NCBI GenBank assembly: GCA_039720395.1
Contig: CM077833.1
Location: 17,793,133 to 17,857,132 of the forward strand
From: Liquidambar formosana
Taxonomy: Eukaryota; Streptophyta; Magnoliopsida; Saxifragales; Altingiaceae
Length of the DNA stretch: 64,000 bases
Direction: 5' to 3'
Position 1 is the stretch's first letter. The number at the start of each line of letters is the position of its first letter. Under the pieces are notes generated by a model. The model was not told the origin of the DNA. It saw nothing but the letters and a program-made list of their open reading frames with translations, and made no database searches. The translations under genes and the position numbers were made by a program. Positions 19,502-29,429 of the stretch are shown in pieces.

Positions 19502-21950
19502 CTAAAAGCCCCTAGGGCGATAAGATGGACCGCTGGATGAACCAGCCCCACCACCACCTTGCCCACCATCATCACCACCCTCATCATCATCACCACCTCC
19601 ACCTGCATCTGCTGCACCTCCGGGTGCCGGCCCTCCCCGCATGCGCAAGATTGTCGCGGAATGAGCAGTCAACATCCGCTTGAGCCCACCAAACATCTGG
19701 TATACAAGCTCCATCTCCGCAAGGGTAAGCTGAAAAATCAAAGTGCGATTAGGGCATGCATATTTCGAACTAACTATTTTGCAGGACCTGTCAAGAGAAA
19801 GAAGAAATGCTACCTGACGCGTGCCAGGAGGAAAAGGGAGTGGATGCGCTCGCGGGTCGGGGACAATGGACTCCTCATACGCCTCGCCCTTCTCATCATA
19901 AAGAGGGACCGACCACGAGGGGAATGCAGGAGGAAGTCCCTCGGGAGGAATGCCCGCATCAGGAACCTGGGTATGAAAAAAGTGCAATGACAGGGGCAAG
20001 CTTATGGAAAGCAAAACAGTGACAAGAATGGAACAGAATGGATACCTGGTGACCAATGAAGCGGGGCATGAGGCGCTCCCTGGCAAAGGTGGCATAGTCA
20101 TGCTCTAGGCTCAGCAGACGAGAAATGTAATGAATGCCACCTCGCCACTCATCCAAATCTAGCTCACCCATCTGATAGGGCACCAAGGAGAAGGCAGGAG
20201 GATCATAGGGGACTCGGGCACACAACTCAAGATCTGTAGTCAGCTGGGGCACGACCCTTTCGGCAAAGTAAAAGGCCCGGGCACGGGGATAGGACAGCAA
20301 ACAGGACACCTCAGCCATGGCGTGCGCGTCCTCCTCCCACTCTGGGGGACCAACCTCGGCTCGACCAACCCAAGGGCGGGGATTCACCTATTGTCAGGAC
20401 ATGATCAGCCAAAAGGAAACAAAAAGGGGAAAGAGAACAATAGAAAGCAAAAAGTGGACCCATACACGCTCAAGCCTGTCTAGGAACTCTCGGACTCCAA
20501 TGTGGGACAAGTCCTCCTGATCGCCCAGAGGTCTCAAGTCAATGTACTCCTGGGCCCATAGCTGCAAGACAAACAAAGAGAATCAATAAACATCTTGAGA
20601 AGAGAGCAAAGCATGAAAATAGAAGAGAATGGAACCCATATACGGTTACTTACCGCCCAAAGCCTCCAGCAACCTGTCAAAGAGTCGGATTTTACCCGAC
20701 TAAGGGCATCCGTGGTGGCATAAAGGTGTGCCAAGACAGCCGACCCCCATCCATACTCATATGCAGCCTCAAGGTCCTCCAATGCTAAGAGCCAACCTGG
20801 CTCAAAAGTCTGCGCAGCGTTAGGGACTAGAAAAGCCCCTATAAGGTAGAGGATGAAAGCCCGAGCCATGATAACACGCTCCTCCACAGAGTCCTGCCCC
20901 CTCCCAAGAAACTCATTGTACAAGGCTGGATACTTCATGGTGGCATTGGGGCAAGGCATGCCCAACAAACGCTGGGTCAACGCCTTCCTTTGATCCTCAG
21001 TCAGCTCAAAAGTGAAGGGCCTCCCCCTCATTCGAAGACCTGTCAGACGGTGGAAGTCATAAGGGGTGAGAGTCCACTCCCTACCCGCCAAATGGAGGGT
21101 ATGGGTGGTATCCCACCATCTCTCTGCCAGGCAGAAAACCAAGGTGTTGCTGGTAGCCCGATGAATCGTCACTGCAGCCACGGTCCCAAACCCGACATCC
21201 GACACTAACTGCTGAGTATCGGGGGTCAACCGGTCCCACCAAGTGGTCAAACTCTCCAGACTGCCACGTCCACTTTTCTTCTTTGGAATCTGGAAAGAAG
21301 GAGAACCCAGGTAAGTACAGATACAGGTAAGTACAGGTTCATATCAATTCTATCAAACACAAGTTCGGTGCGTACGCATGACCTATGGTGCGTACGCATT
21401 GGTCACAGTGCGTACGCATAGGAGGAGACTGCGTACGAATAGGCAAGGCAGTGCGTACGCATCGATGCTTAGTCCATCAGATTTCTGTTTTATTTTTATT
21501 TTGTTACATTAATTCGAGGTGCGTACGCACTACACCCCAATGCGTACGCATGCGGGGCTTGTGCGTACGCATGTGGGACTTATGCGTACGCACTCAGGAC
21601 CCTGGTTCGTCTTCAACCTCGGGACCGTGAACCCCCTCAACCTCCAAACTCAGATTTCACAAGTTTTCTCCAGTTTTTATGATATATACAGACATACTAT
21701 GATCATTTGAGGATAAAGTTCACATTTTTATGGACGGTGAGAGATAAAAATCAGATCTTTGAAGGCATGCATATTCAACAATGGAGGAATGGGTTTCAAG
21801 ACTTACTCTTTGTTGCCGTGCAATGTGGGAGAGATGCTCCTGTGGCCTGAAGGTGATGTCGGGGATTTGCTGCGGGTTGAGCCGTGGATCCCAACGGTTG
21901 ATGGTGAACCCTTCATCATCGCCGCGAAACCGTTTGTTCTTGGGAGGCAT
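19502..21950 (-). CDS. Antisense six-exon gene with a plant mobile domain (PMD)
   Basis: Exons on the minus strand: 21950-21807, 21289-20654, 20561-20466, 20387-20046, 19966-19814 and 19729-19502. All five introns are phase 0 with GT-AG ends (donors such as AGA|GTAAGT and GCG|GTAAGT), giving 532 residues. Exon 1 starts MPPKNKRFRGDDE. Exon 2 holds the aminotransferase-like PMD: LVSDVGFG, ERWWDTTHTLHL, GREWTLTPYDFHRLTGLRM and AYEYGWGSAVLAHLY. The domain occurs in plant MAIL/MAIN proteins and in transposable elements; no catalytic role is established. The last exon is rich in Gly, Asp and Ser and probably disordered. Palindrome arrays lie upstream (22230-22281) and in intron 1. The open frame through six exons indicates a functional or very recently functional gene. 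Exon 1 is the least certain. Confidence 0.82.
21369..21461. promoter_or_regulatory. TGCGTACGCA array in PMD intron 1, first cluster
   Basis: Exact palindromes start at 21369, 21389, 21409 and 21452; a one-base variant (TGCGTACGAA) is at 21430. Spacing is 20, 20, 21 and 22 bp, the only cluster that departs from 21. Confidence 0.65.
21520..21592. promoter_or_regulatory. TGCGTACGCA array in PMD intron 1, second cluster
   Basis: Four exact palindromes start at 21520, 21541, 21562 and 21583, all 21 bp apart. Spacers CTACACCCCAA, TGCGGGGCTTG and TGTGGGACTTA are unrelated. Confidence 0.7.
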
Positions 21951-22229
21951 GTTTGCCGGCGGGAAGTTGCAGAGAGAAAGTAAGAAGAAAAGAATGGGAA
22001 GAATGAGAGACAGAGGAAGGAGAACAGTGGGTTGGGAATGGGTTTGCAAGAGAATGAGTTTTTTATGAAATAGGAGTGAGTGGGAGAGGGAGTTATGGGA
22101 GAGTGGGGAGTGATTTTCGGGGTAATGGGAAGCGTCGCCGGAGAAGAAGAGGTCGTTTCAGAATTTGAAACACCCCTTAAAAGAAACGGTGCCGTCTCGG
22201 TAAAATTTTTTTGGCAGAATTGCATCTAA

Positions 22230-22281
22230 TGCGTACGCACTAGATACAGGTGCGTACGCACCAGTTATTCATGCGTACGCA
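22230..22281. promoter_or_regulatory. TGCGTACGCA array upstream of the PMD gene
   Basis: Three exact palindromes start at 22230, 22251 and 22272, 21 bp apart, with spacers CTAGATACAGG and CCAGTTATTCA. The array is 280-330 bp upstream of the PMD start codon. Confidence 0.7.
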
Positions 22282-22326
22282 TCAAACCTTCCCCACGTAT
22301 TCCTCAAATCGCGTCGCCGTGTGACA

Positions 22327-22985
22327 AACCTGATACGAATAAAATTGCACCTAATCTGAGGTCCGACAGGAATGGAATCGCACCTAATCTGAGGTCCGAT
22401 ACGACTGAAATCGCACCTAATCTGAGGTCCGATACGAATAAAATTGCACCTAATCTGAGGTCCGACAGGAATGGAATCGCACCTAATCTGAGGTCCGATA
22501 CGACTGAAATCGTACCTAATCTGAGGTCCGATACGAAAGAAATCGTACCTAATCTGAGGTCCGAAACCTAATCTGAGGTCCGAAATGGAGGAGATCGCGC
22601 CTAATCTGAGGTCCGATACGAAGGACATCGTACCTAATCTGAGGTCCGATACGAATGAAATCGCACCTAATCTGAGGTCCGATACGACTAAGATCGCGCC
22701 TAATCTGAGGTCCGATACGGAGGAAATCGTACCTAATCTGAGGTCCGATACGGAGGAAATCGTACCTAATCTGAGGTCCGATACGAAGGAAATCGTACCT
22801 AATCTGAGGTCCGATATGACTGAAATGGTACCTAATCTGAGGTTTGATACGACTGAAATCGCACCTAATCTGAGGTCCGATACGACTGAAATCGTACCTA
22901 ATCTGAGGTCCGATGCGAAGGAAATCGTACCTAATCCGAGGTCCGATATGACTGAATCTACGCCCACCCTGGGGCCCGATGTATC
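22327..22985 (+). repeat. 33-bp minisatellite in the retrotransposon 3' region
   Basis: About nineteen units have the core ACCTAATCTGAGGTCCGAT; the rest of each unit varies (ACGAATGAAATCG, ACGGAGGAAATCG and similar). One unit is truncated near 22560, and the last copies decay toward the right. Because 33 is divisible by three, long ORFs appear on both strands; they are artefacts. Such arrays near the 3' end are a known feature of Tat/Ogre elements and a known source of plant satellites. Confidence 0.9.
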
Positions 22986-23093
22986 CTTTTAACCCGCTCT
23001 GGGGTCTGCTTTATTCTTCAAGATAACTGTCATCCATTGATTTATACCTATTACCATCCTCGTTATAGCCCAAACGAGGTCGGATTCTCACAT

Positions 23094-23160
23094 ATGCATG
23101 AACTACGGCGGGTCTGATCCCTTACAAAAGGGTACGTAGGTAGTTAGGTGATCCCTAATT
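23094..23160 (+). other. Conserved 3' untranslated motif of Tat elements
   Basis: GAACTACGGCGGGTCTGATCC followed by AAGGGTACGTAGGTAG resembles the 'GAACTACG...GATACGTAGGCAGC' words I recall upstream of the polypurine tract in many Tat elements. CCCTTACAAAAGGG within it could fold. Its role is unknown to me. Confidence 0.5.
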
Positions 23161-23260
23161 CGACCCCATGCATGGTTACATTTGATTTTGAGTTGTTAGG
23201 CGGTCAAAATGATTGGGTCTATGGAATCTTTCGACACCACTCGAAGGAGCGAGTGAAATC

Positions 23261-23274
23261 GAAAGAGGGGCAAC
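23261..23274 (+). other. Polypurine tract
   Basis: GAAAGAGGGGCAAC directly precedes the TG of the 3' LTR. This is the expected primer for plus-strand DNA synthesis, with the GGGGCAAC form common in the Tat lineage. Confidence 0.8.
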
Positions 23275-25448
23275 TGTAGACACCCCATTTTGTACCACCT
23301 AATTAATTTGAAATCACGTATTTTGGAAACCCAATGATGAGGTTTATTGTATGTTTTGAGATAATGACAAAGCAATTCCCGACGAGTAGTCAAGATTACA
23401 ACAGGAAAATACTGCCTTTTTACACTTCATGCGTACGCAACATTGGGTGGTGCGTACGCACCAAGTTTCCATGCGTACGCACCTTAAGCCTTTTTCAGGC
23501 CCCTTCAGATCTGTCTCCCACTAAACATGAGAGCATGGGGGAGAGTATGGGGGGGGAGTGGGGAGATTCCCACGGGTGTTCCCCGCATGGGTAGGGGATG
23601 GGCCAGTCAGGGGATGTTTTCAAAACCTAATTGAGCCCTATTTATACTCTACTGATGGGACTGGAGAGGGGATGAATCAATCAGTCGGGGGGAGGTCCTT
23701 TTTTAGAGATAGAGCTATTTCCTTTTTTGAATAGAGGCTGAAGAGAGAACGGCCAGAAAGAGAGAGGGAGAGAAATCAAATACCCACCAAAACACCAGAA
23801 AACCAGAAGAGAGAAAAGAGTGTTGAATGTTGTGATCCTAAGCCGCGAGAAGGGAATTGCTGCGTTGATATTGGAAGCATTCAAACCTGAGGGGTACGTA
23901 TCATACATACACCTATATATGTATGCACTGTAAATTTATACTGCATATTTGTTTTCATGAGTTATTGTCTAATATAATGATGCCATGTTACACTGTTAAG
24001 GTCAAGAAAATCATTGGTAATGTTAGATTTGAAGGAAAATAGCCGCGTCATGAGTTATTGAATTGACGGGTTTCCGGGTTATAAACTCAAGACTTTGACC
24101 CAAAAAATAATCATGATTCTGCAAGTTTTTGGATGAACGATTTATGCGCGCTTGTAGTGCTCTGCAAGAGCTTTAATTTGGTTTTTGAATCATTAAATTT
24201 GGTTAAGAAATGAGTAAGATAAGTTAGGGAGAAGTTAGCACGGGACAAAGCTCAACACTGCGTTTTTCAGTTTCAACCCGTTCTGAGGTTGAAGGTGAAG
24301 TGGACAGTGATCCAGTGTGGGCGTACTCACCCACAGGTACCGTGTTCCCTAGCATTTGAAGACCTTAGGTTGGCCCGATTGACTCCAAATTCGACAGGTG
24401 GATTCGTCTTATTGAGACCTATCATGTGGGACCTTTGGTTGGTCATTTTGACCACAGTTTGACCAACTTTTGACCGTTCATCATTTGAGCTAAGTTGGTA
24501 CGTACGCACCACTGCATGATGCGTACTCACCACTGCGTGATGCGTACGCACCACTGCATGATGCGTACGCACCACTACGTGATGCGTACGCACCATTTCT
24601 CCTGGTAGAGAATTAGTTAATGTTAATTTTAATATTATATTCATGAGTTTAATGTGAGTACGTGTGGGTTATATTGTTTATCATAATTTATTCTGGTTTT
24701 GATTAAAATAGATTAGATTATATCATTATAATATTAGTTAGGTTATTTTATTAAGTATGGTTAGAATATTTAATGTTAGTGTTAGTATTTTTGGTGTATT
24801 TTAATGGTTGTATCTTTTGTTTAATATTAGTGTATGCTGATTGGTATTTTTGTAGATTAAATTAATGTTAGTGGTGTTAGTATTTTATTTGTAAAATGCA
24901 TGTTAGTGGAGAATGTAGGGAAATTGTCTTGCTGATGCGTACGCACCACTATATGGTGCGTACGCACCATGTGCTCTGACAGAAAAAACTCATCTGCTTC
25001 AAATGGTCATTTTGAATCCACTTGGTGCGCACGCACCACCACATGGTGCGTACGCACCAATACATGGTGCGTACGCATTGTAGTCTAGGCACTCTTTTAT
25101 CTGTTTACTTATTTTTGCTTTCCGTGAGTTATTATCTCTTGTATATTCTGCCATGCCATGTGCTATTAACCATTTCTCCACTTGATCATTTTCTTATTTG
25201 CATAATCATTCGCGTGCTTGGCATATTGTTGCATTTTCGCATGCTTAGGGTTGAATTTGATTAAATACCTTGATTAATTAAAGCCAACAATTATTCACGG
25301 AGGCCGGTTTCGATCGGGCATTTTTGGGTGCCTAATACCTTCCCAATAATGTACCCTAGCTCCGGACTTGAATCTCTGGACCTCGAATTTGACCAAAAAA
25401 CACAGTTCCCAAAGCTAAATTGGGTGGCGACTCCCGCTTGCGCTCACA
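23275..25448 (+). repeat. 3' LTR (2,174 bp)
   Basis: This copy of the 5' LTR is offset by 16,843 bp. It carries ten exact TGCGTACGCA copies against nine in the 5' LTR. The extra 21 bp near 25040 is exactly one palindrome plus spacer. No substitution was noticed by eye. Clusters are at 23430-23481, 24499-24592, 24936-24966 and 25026-25077. Confidence 0.95.
25026..25077. promoter_or_regulatory. Expanded TGCGTACGCA cluster unique to the 3' LTR
   Basis: Three units 21 bp apart (a TGCGCACGCA variant, then two exact) replace two units in the 5' LTR. This shows that the array changes by whole 21-bp units. Confidence 0.75.
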
Positions 25449-25453
25449 AAAAG
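25449..25453 (+). repeat. 5-bp target-site duplication, right copy
   Basis: AAAAG follows the terminal CA of the 3' LTR and matches the bases before the 5' LTR. Confidence 0.85.
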
Positions 25454-25799
25454 AAAAAAAAAAGGAAGAGAAGAGGACGGCGTTAGACCCGAGTGTCACC
25501 GGCGTTTGAGGCTATTACAACAGGGGGCAAAATTTTTTTTTTGAGCTGTTGCTTCTTCTTCTTGCTTCTTCGCCGGAAAAAATGGAGTTGGCTGGGAAAA
25601 TGCATTGAAAAAAAAAAAAAAAAAAATGCCAGTGGCATCCATGTGTGCTGCTGCTGCTTCTCTTCTTCTTCTTCTTCTTCTCCTTCAAGCAGACGCTCTA
25701 TTTTTTTTTTTTTTTTTTTTTTTTGGTTGTGTTATGTTTTGGGTCAACACCATCATCGACGAATCCATCAAACCCAAACACAGCCTCCACACCAAACGT
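25454..25799. other. Right interior of the MULE-like element
   Basis: Continuation of the interrupted element: A-rich, then CTT and CTTCTT repeats and a poly-T run near 25701-25724. ORFs here depend on these homopolymers. Nothing recognisable is encoded. Confidence 0.5.
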
Positions 25800-26012
25800 A
25801 GCGTTTTGGTTTCAATAAGGGTAAAATGGGTATTTTAGTCCCTTTTTTACATGACGTCAGCAATAGCTGTTAACTTTTTAAACGGCTGGTTAACAGATAA
25901 AGGAATGCGTATATTATTTTCTAAAGTAGGAGAGGGCAGTGTAATTTCAGAAAGGACAAGGGAGGTCAGTGTAATAGTCAGTAAACACAGGGGGTGTAAA
26001 TGTATTTTACCC

Positions 26013-26733
26013 AAAAAAAACAAAAAAGCAATGACGCGTTGTGTTCTTCTTCTAAACGGAAACGACGCCGTTCAGTTCCTACCCTGTGTTGAGGACTACA
26101 TAGATCGTGAGCTTGTTTGGGTGGAATTTCAACTCTCAACCCCACAACAAAGAGAAAAGGAAAATGCCGGGCGTCCCAATTTCAGGGCTCAACAAAGGTG
26201 TTATGTGTAGGTAATAAGAGTAGATTTTTGTAGCAATGCTCTTTTTACTCTTCTTGTTTTTTTGGGGGATAGGTTAAAAAATAAAAATGATAAAAGAGAG
26301 GTAGTTATTTGTGGCAACTCTACTTGAACATGATTATAGTAGTTTTTCTATTATTGAGAAACCAATAACAAGAAGGGTTTAGACGGGCCCACTAAAGAGG
26401 ATTCGCAAGCACTCCGATACTGAAGTCAATTAAGCCATAACCTGACCTCAACCCTATTAATTGATGACCACAAAATATCATGCCACTACCCTCGATATTC
26501 AAACTCTTAACTGCCTATACCTTTACTAGTACACCACCAACCTTTGTTGTATGCTATTTTTACTTACTTGGTCATTCCCTAATGTCTACTTTCATAACCT
26601 AGTTTTGCTTACTGTTGATTGTGCAAAATGGTTATAAAAAAATAAAAATAAAAATAAAAAAAGGAGAAAAATAGACAGAAAGATAGATAGAGAGAGAAAG
26701 AGAGTGAAAGTTGAACTATTTAATTTTAAGAGG
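26013..26733. other. Intergenic DNA
   Basis: It contains AACGACGCCGTT-like words near 26060 common in plant intergenic DNA, an A-rich tract near 26635-26665 and no recognisable gene. It ends at the SINE target duplication. Confidence 0.5.
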
Positions 26734-26748
26734 GACATTGAAAATTCT

Positions 26749-27108
26749 TTTTTTTGGATACAAGGACAAATCCCCCAGCTTGTCCTCTACGACTTCGGAA
26801 TCGATACTTAATGCCGTTAACTGGAGTAGGATAGAGAGGCAAACCCCGGATGTCCAGTAGGATAGAGAGGCAAACCCCGGATGTGTACACGGGCCCCACA
26901 ACACACACACCAGTAAGTCATGGACTTGCACAACGGCAATAATTCATACCCACACCTAGATCTAGGAATTGATTACCCGTCAATAGAGGTATGTCTTACC
27001 AACCTTTACTGCACTTATTACATCTGGAGGGCTGGCTATAAGATTTGAACCCAATACCTCATTGTTGGTATTCCAATCATGAGGCCATCTGAGCCACATC
27101 TTGTGATT
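26749..27108 (-). mobile_element. tRNA-derived SINE with 15-bp target duplication
   Basis: GACATTGAAAATTCT flanks the element at 26734-26748 and 27109-27123. On the minus strand a pol III box A-like GTGGCTCAGATGG and box B-like GGTTCAAATCT lie near the 5' end, and the element ends in an A-run. The body includes a 31-bp tandem duplication (copies from 26825 and 26856). The perfect long duplication indicates recent insertion by the LINE machinery. Confidence 0.85.
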
Positions 27109-27123
27109 GACATTGAAAATTCT

Positions 27124-27284
27124 ACAAGTGGGTACCAATAAAATTTATTTTAAGCCCATGGATACAACCGTATAGCCCAAATACCCAATTGAATAATTGA
27201 TTGTTAATTAATTATTAATTAATAAACCGGCCACCCAAAATATTGACGTGTTCCCATGTGATTGGTTCATGAACCAAAACACTT

Positions 27285-27320
<36 letters not shown>

Positions 27321-29429
27321 CCAGCCTGGCTCTGCGTGTGGACCAATTACCGGGGTCTATTCTTTATGTAGACACGTGTCCTAAAGTAATAAGAGTCAAC
27401 CGAGGTGGCTCTGGACTCTTCTACAGTCCCATGCCAAAACGCACATGCTCTCAAAAACCGAGGCGAAATCCCCAAGTGTAAGTGTGAGATGGGCCATGTA
27501 CAATGTGTTACGAGTCGATAGAAGATAAAAGTTGAGATATGGCCGGATTGTGAGACTAAAATTATTTTTATAATCTCATTTTACTTAACGTCTATTGTAT
27601 TATATTTACATTTTAAAGGTTTTTATTTTTGATATCATACTTCTGTAATATATATAAAAAAAAAAAAATCAGGACATCACACTCAAAAAAGGGTAATTGA
27701 GCACATTTTTTTGATAATTTAACTACAATTTTTAGTAACCGATTGAGAACTATCATACGGCGTGCCATGGAAGGGCATGTGTAACCTTTTGATTTGGTCA
27801 AACCTTTCTTGAGAGCCCAACAAATAGAACATTGACATGTGCATGGCCCTCGAAGTCTCATGTGCGTCACGAGACATTATAAACTTCACTTACCAAGTAA
27901 AAGAGAAATCTTGGCAAAATAAGACCAAAGAAGAGGCCTACTTGTTAGGTAACCATGAAGAGGGGGTAAGGCAAACTATGACCTCGTCTAAATTCCCTTA
28001 GTGCAAAAGCGATTTTTGCACCTTGACGCTTGACACCTACCTAGGTCAAAAGTCGAGCCCAACCCCCAAAAAACTCGACTTGTTAAGCTTGGTGCCTTAA
28101 AGGTGAGGTCATGACACATTGACCTTGTGGGAATGGAGGTGCTCAAGATATTGGTTTTGATGGCAAGAGAAGGGGATCGTGAGGTGGAAGGGAATCCCAA
28201 AATCACTTGGAGGTAACCTTTCTTGCCTTAATCAATTTGGGGATGTGGACGAGAGCCATATGTCTGCCCCCAAGAGCCACATATTTTTGACACACGAGCT
28301 AGTGTGGGCAGAAATGTACATTTTAACACCGCTAAGTATAGTCATACCTTGGACCACCCAAGATTTGACAGTAGGATAGGCAATGTGACTTTATTAGTAG
28401 ACTATAGGGGTAGGTTAACCTAAGGATATGGTCTTGCAGGCACGCCTACTACCTTGAGAGTCACATTAAGGTCCATCTAGGAGGTCACATCATAACCTTC
28501 CTATGAAAGGGGCTTAAAAGCTTCACTTTGAGGGATTTGATTTCTGGAGAATTATTCCTCAAACCGTAGATTTGAGGGCAGAGGAGTCTTTGTGTCACAC
28601 CATTGATCCCCTGAGTACCATCAAGTTACAATCAATCCAAATCGCCAAGTTGCTCATCTCTTCTCGTACCTCAGTCTCTCCTTCCATTTCACTGTGTTAT
28701 CACATGTGTCACTTTACGTGTTGATTTTGTTGCCACTTGATCCCATTTCCATACTCCTCACAGAACACCTTATACAATTATTTACCTCAACCTCAAAATA
28801 TGATCAAGTTACTCGTTACTACAAATGTGACCAAACAACCATAAGATTTGGTCAATTATCACCTAAGGCTAGGTATGTTACCACAATTTTTTATTTTTAT
28901 TTTTTGTGGGTTCAATAGAATTTCCCTCCCTTGATAACATGTAGTATGGTGTTTCTTTTTCATTTTTTAATATATTTATTTTCCTTTTAAGAAGTTTACT
29001 TTAGGAATCCCTCATACAATCTCATGAAATCATGAAAATTGTAAAAATAAAAATAAAAATAAGATTTTAAATTTTAAATTTTAAATTTTAATTAAAAAAA
29101 ACGCTTGGCATCAAACAATTACATTTTCATATACAATTTGATAGCATTTTGGGGTTAAAAAAGTACTACAAATTCATTTTCTTTTCAAGTATACCATTTT
29201 TAACATCTAACCTATTTCCCTAAAAAACCTCACACATTTCACTAAAATACCATCCCATCTAATTCTAAAGTCGTCCCATAGCCATCTCCAACCATCCCAG
29301 CACACAGACATACCTATATTCACCACAAAAAAAGACAATTAATCTTCAGCAAATTCCACTTTTTTGGATTAAAAAATAGTAAGAGAGGGAAGCGACCATG
29401 ACCATGGCCATTTTACTCATCTCTAGTTG
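27124..29429. other. Intergenic DNA
   Basis: No gene recognised. It includes a (CT)n microsatellite at 27286-27317 and AT-rich tracts with repeated AAATTTTAAATTTT near 29065-29095. Short ORFs have no family resemblance. Confidence 0.5.

Larger units (their letters stand above)
6432..25448 (+). mobile_element. Complete Tat-lineage Ty3/gypsy LTR retrotransposon, 19 kb, with antisense genes
   Basis: It is bounded by direct LTRs (TGTAGACACC...CTCACA), a 5-bp target duplication, a tRNA-Arg primer site and a polypurine tract. The sense strand encodes gag, aspartic protease, G-patch, RT, RNase H, a second archaeal-type RNase H and integrase. RT before integrase means Ty3/gypsy; the extra RNase H just before integrase and the GGGGCAAC|TGTAGAC junction point to the Tat (Ogre/Retand-like) lineage. 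The antisense strand carries three further coding units. Coding frames are open except for the pol frame change, so the copy is young and possibly autonomous. Confidence 0.95.
5287..26012. mobile_element. MULE-like TIR element split by the LTR retrotransposon
   Basis: The left end (5287-~5470, GTAAAATACATCTAC...) and the reverse complement of the right end (~25800-26012, GGGTAAAATACATTTAC...) align over roughly 200 bp. They share ACTATTACACT, GAAATTACACTG, a block with GTTAA and CGGTTTAA/CCGTTTAA, and GACTGAATTGCCC/GACTAAAATACCC. Long TIRs with little coding content fit a non-autonomous Mutator-like element. Removing the retrotransposon and one target-site copy leaves about 1.7 kb. No transposase is visible. 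The ends lie in poly-A, so the 9-bp target duplication cannot be assigned. A compound of two inverted repeats is the alternative. Confidence 0.6.

Noticed and set aside
22269..22992. Long ORFs on both strands (232 and 135 codons) across the minisatellite
   Set aside because: The 33-bp unit is a multiple of three without stops, so open frames follow automatically. The peptides are simple repeats with no other support.
25851..26210. 119-codon ORF right of the retrotransposon
   Set aside because: It reads through the right inverted repeat of the MULE-like element and is not conserved with the left repeat in frame.
27001..27108. Genuine tRNA gene (box A and box B visible)
   Set aside because: No cloverleaf with an acceptor stem can be drawn, and the boxes are followed by a SINE body and target duplication.
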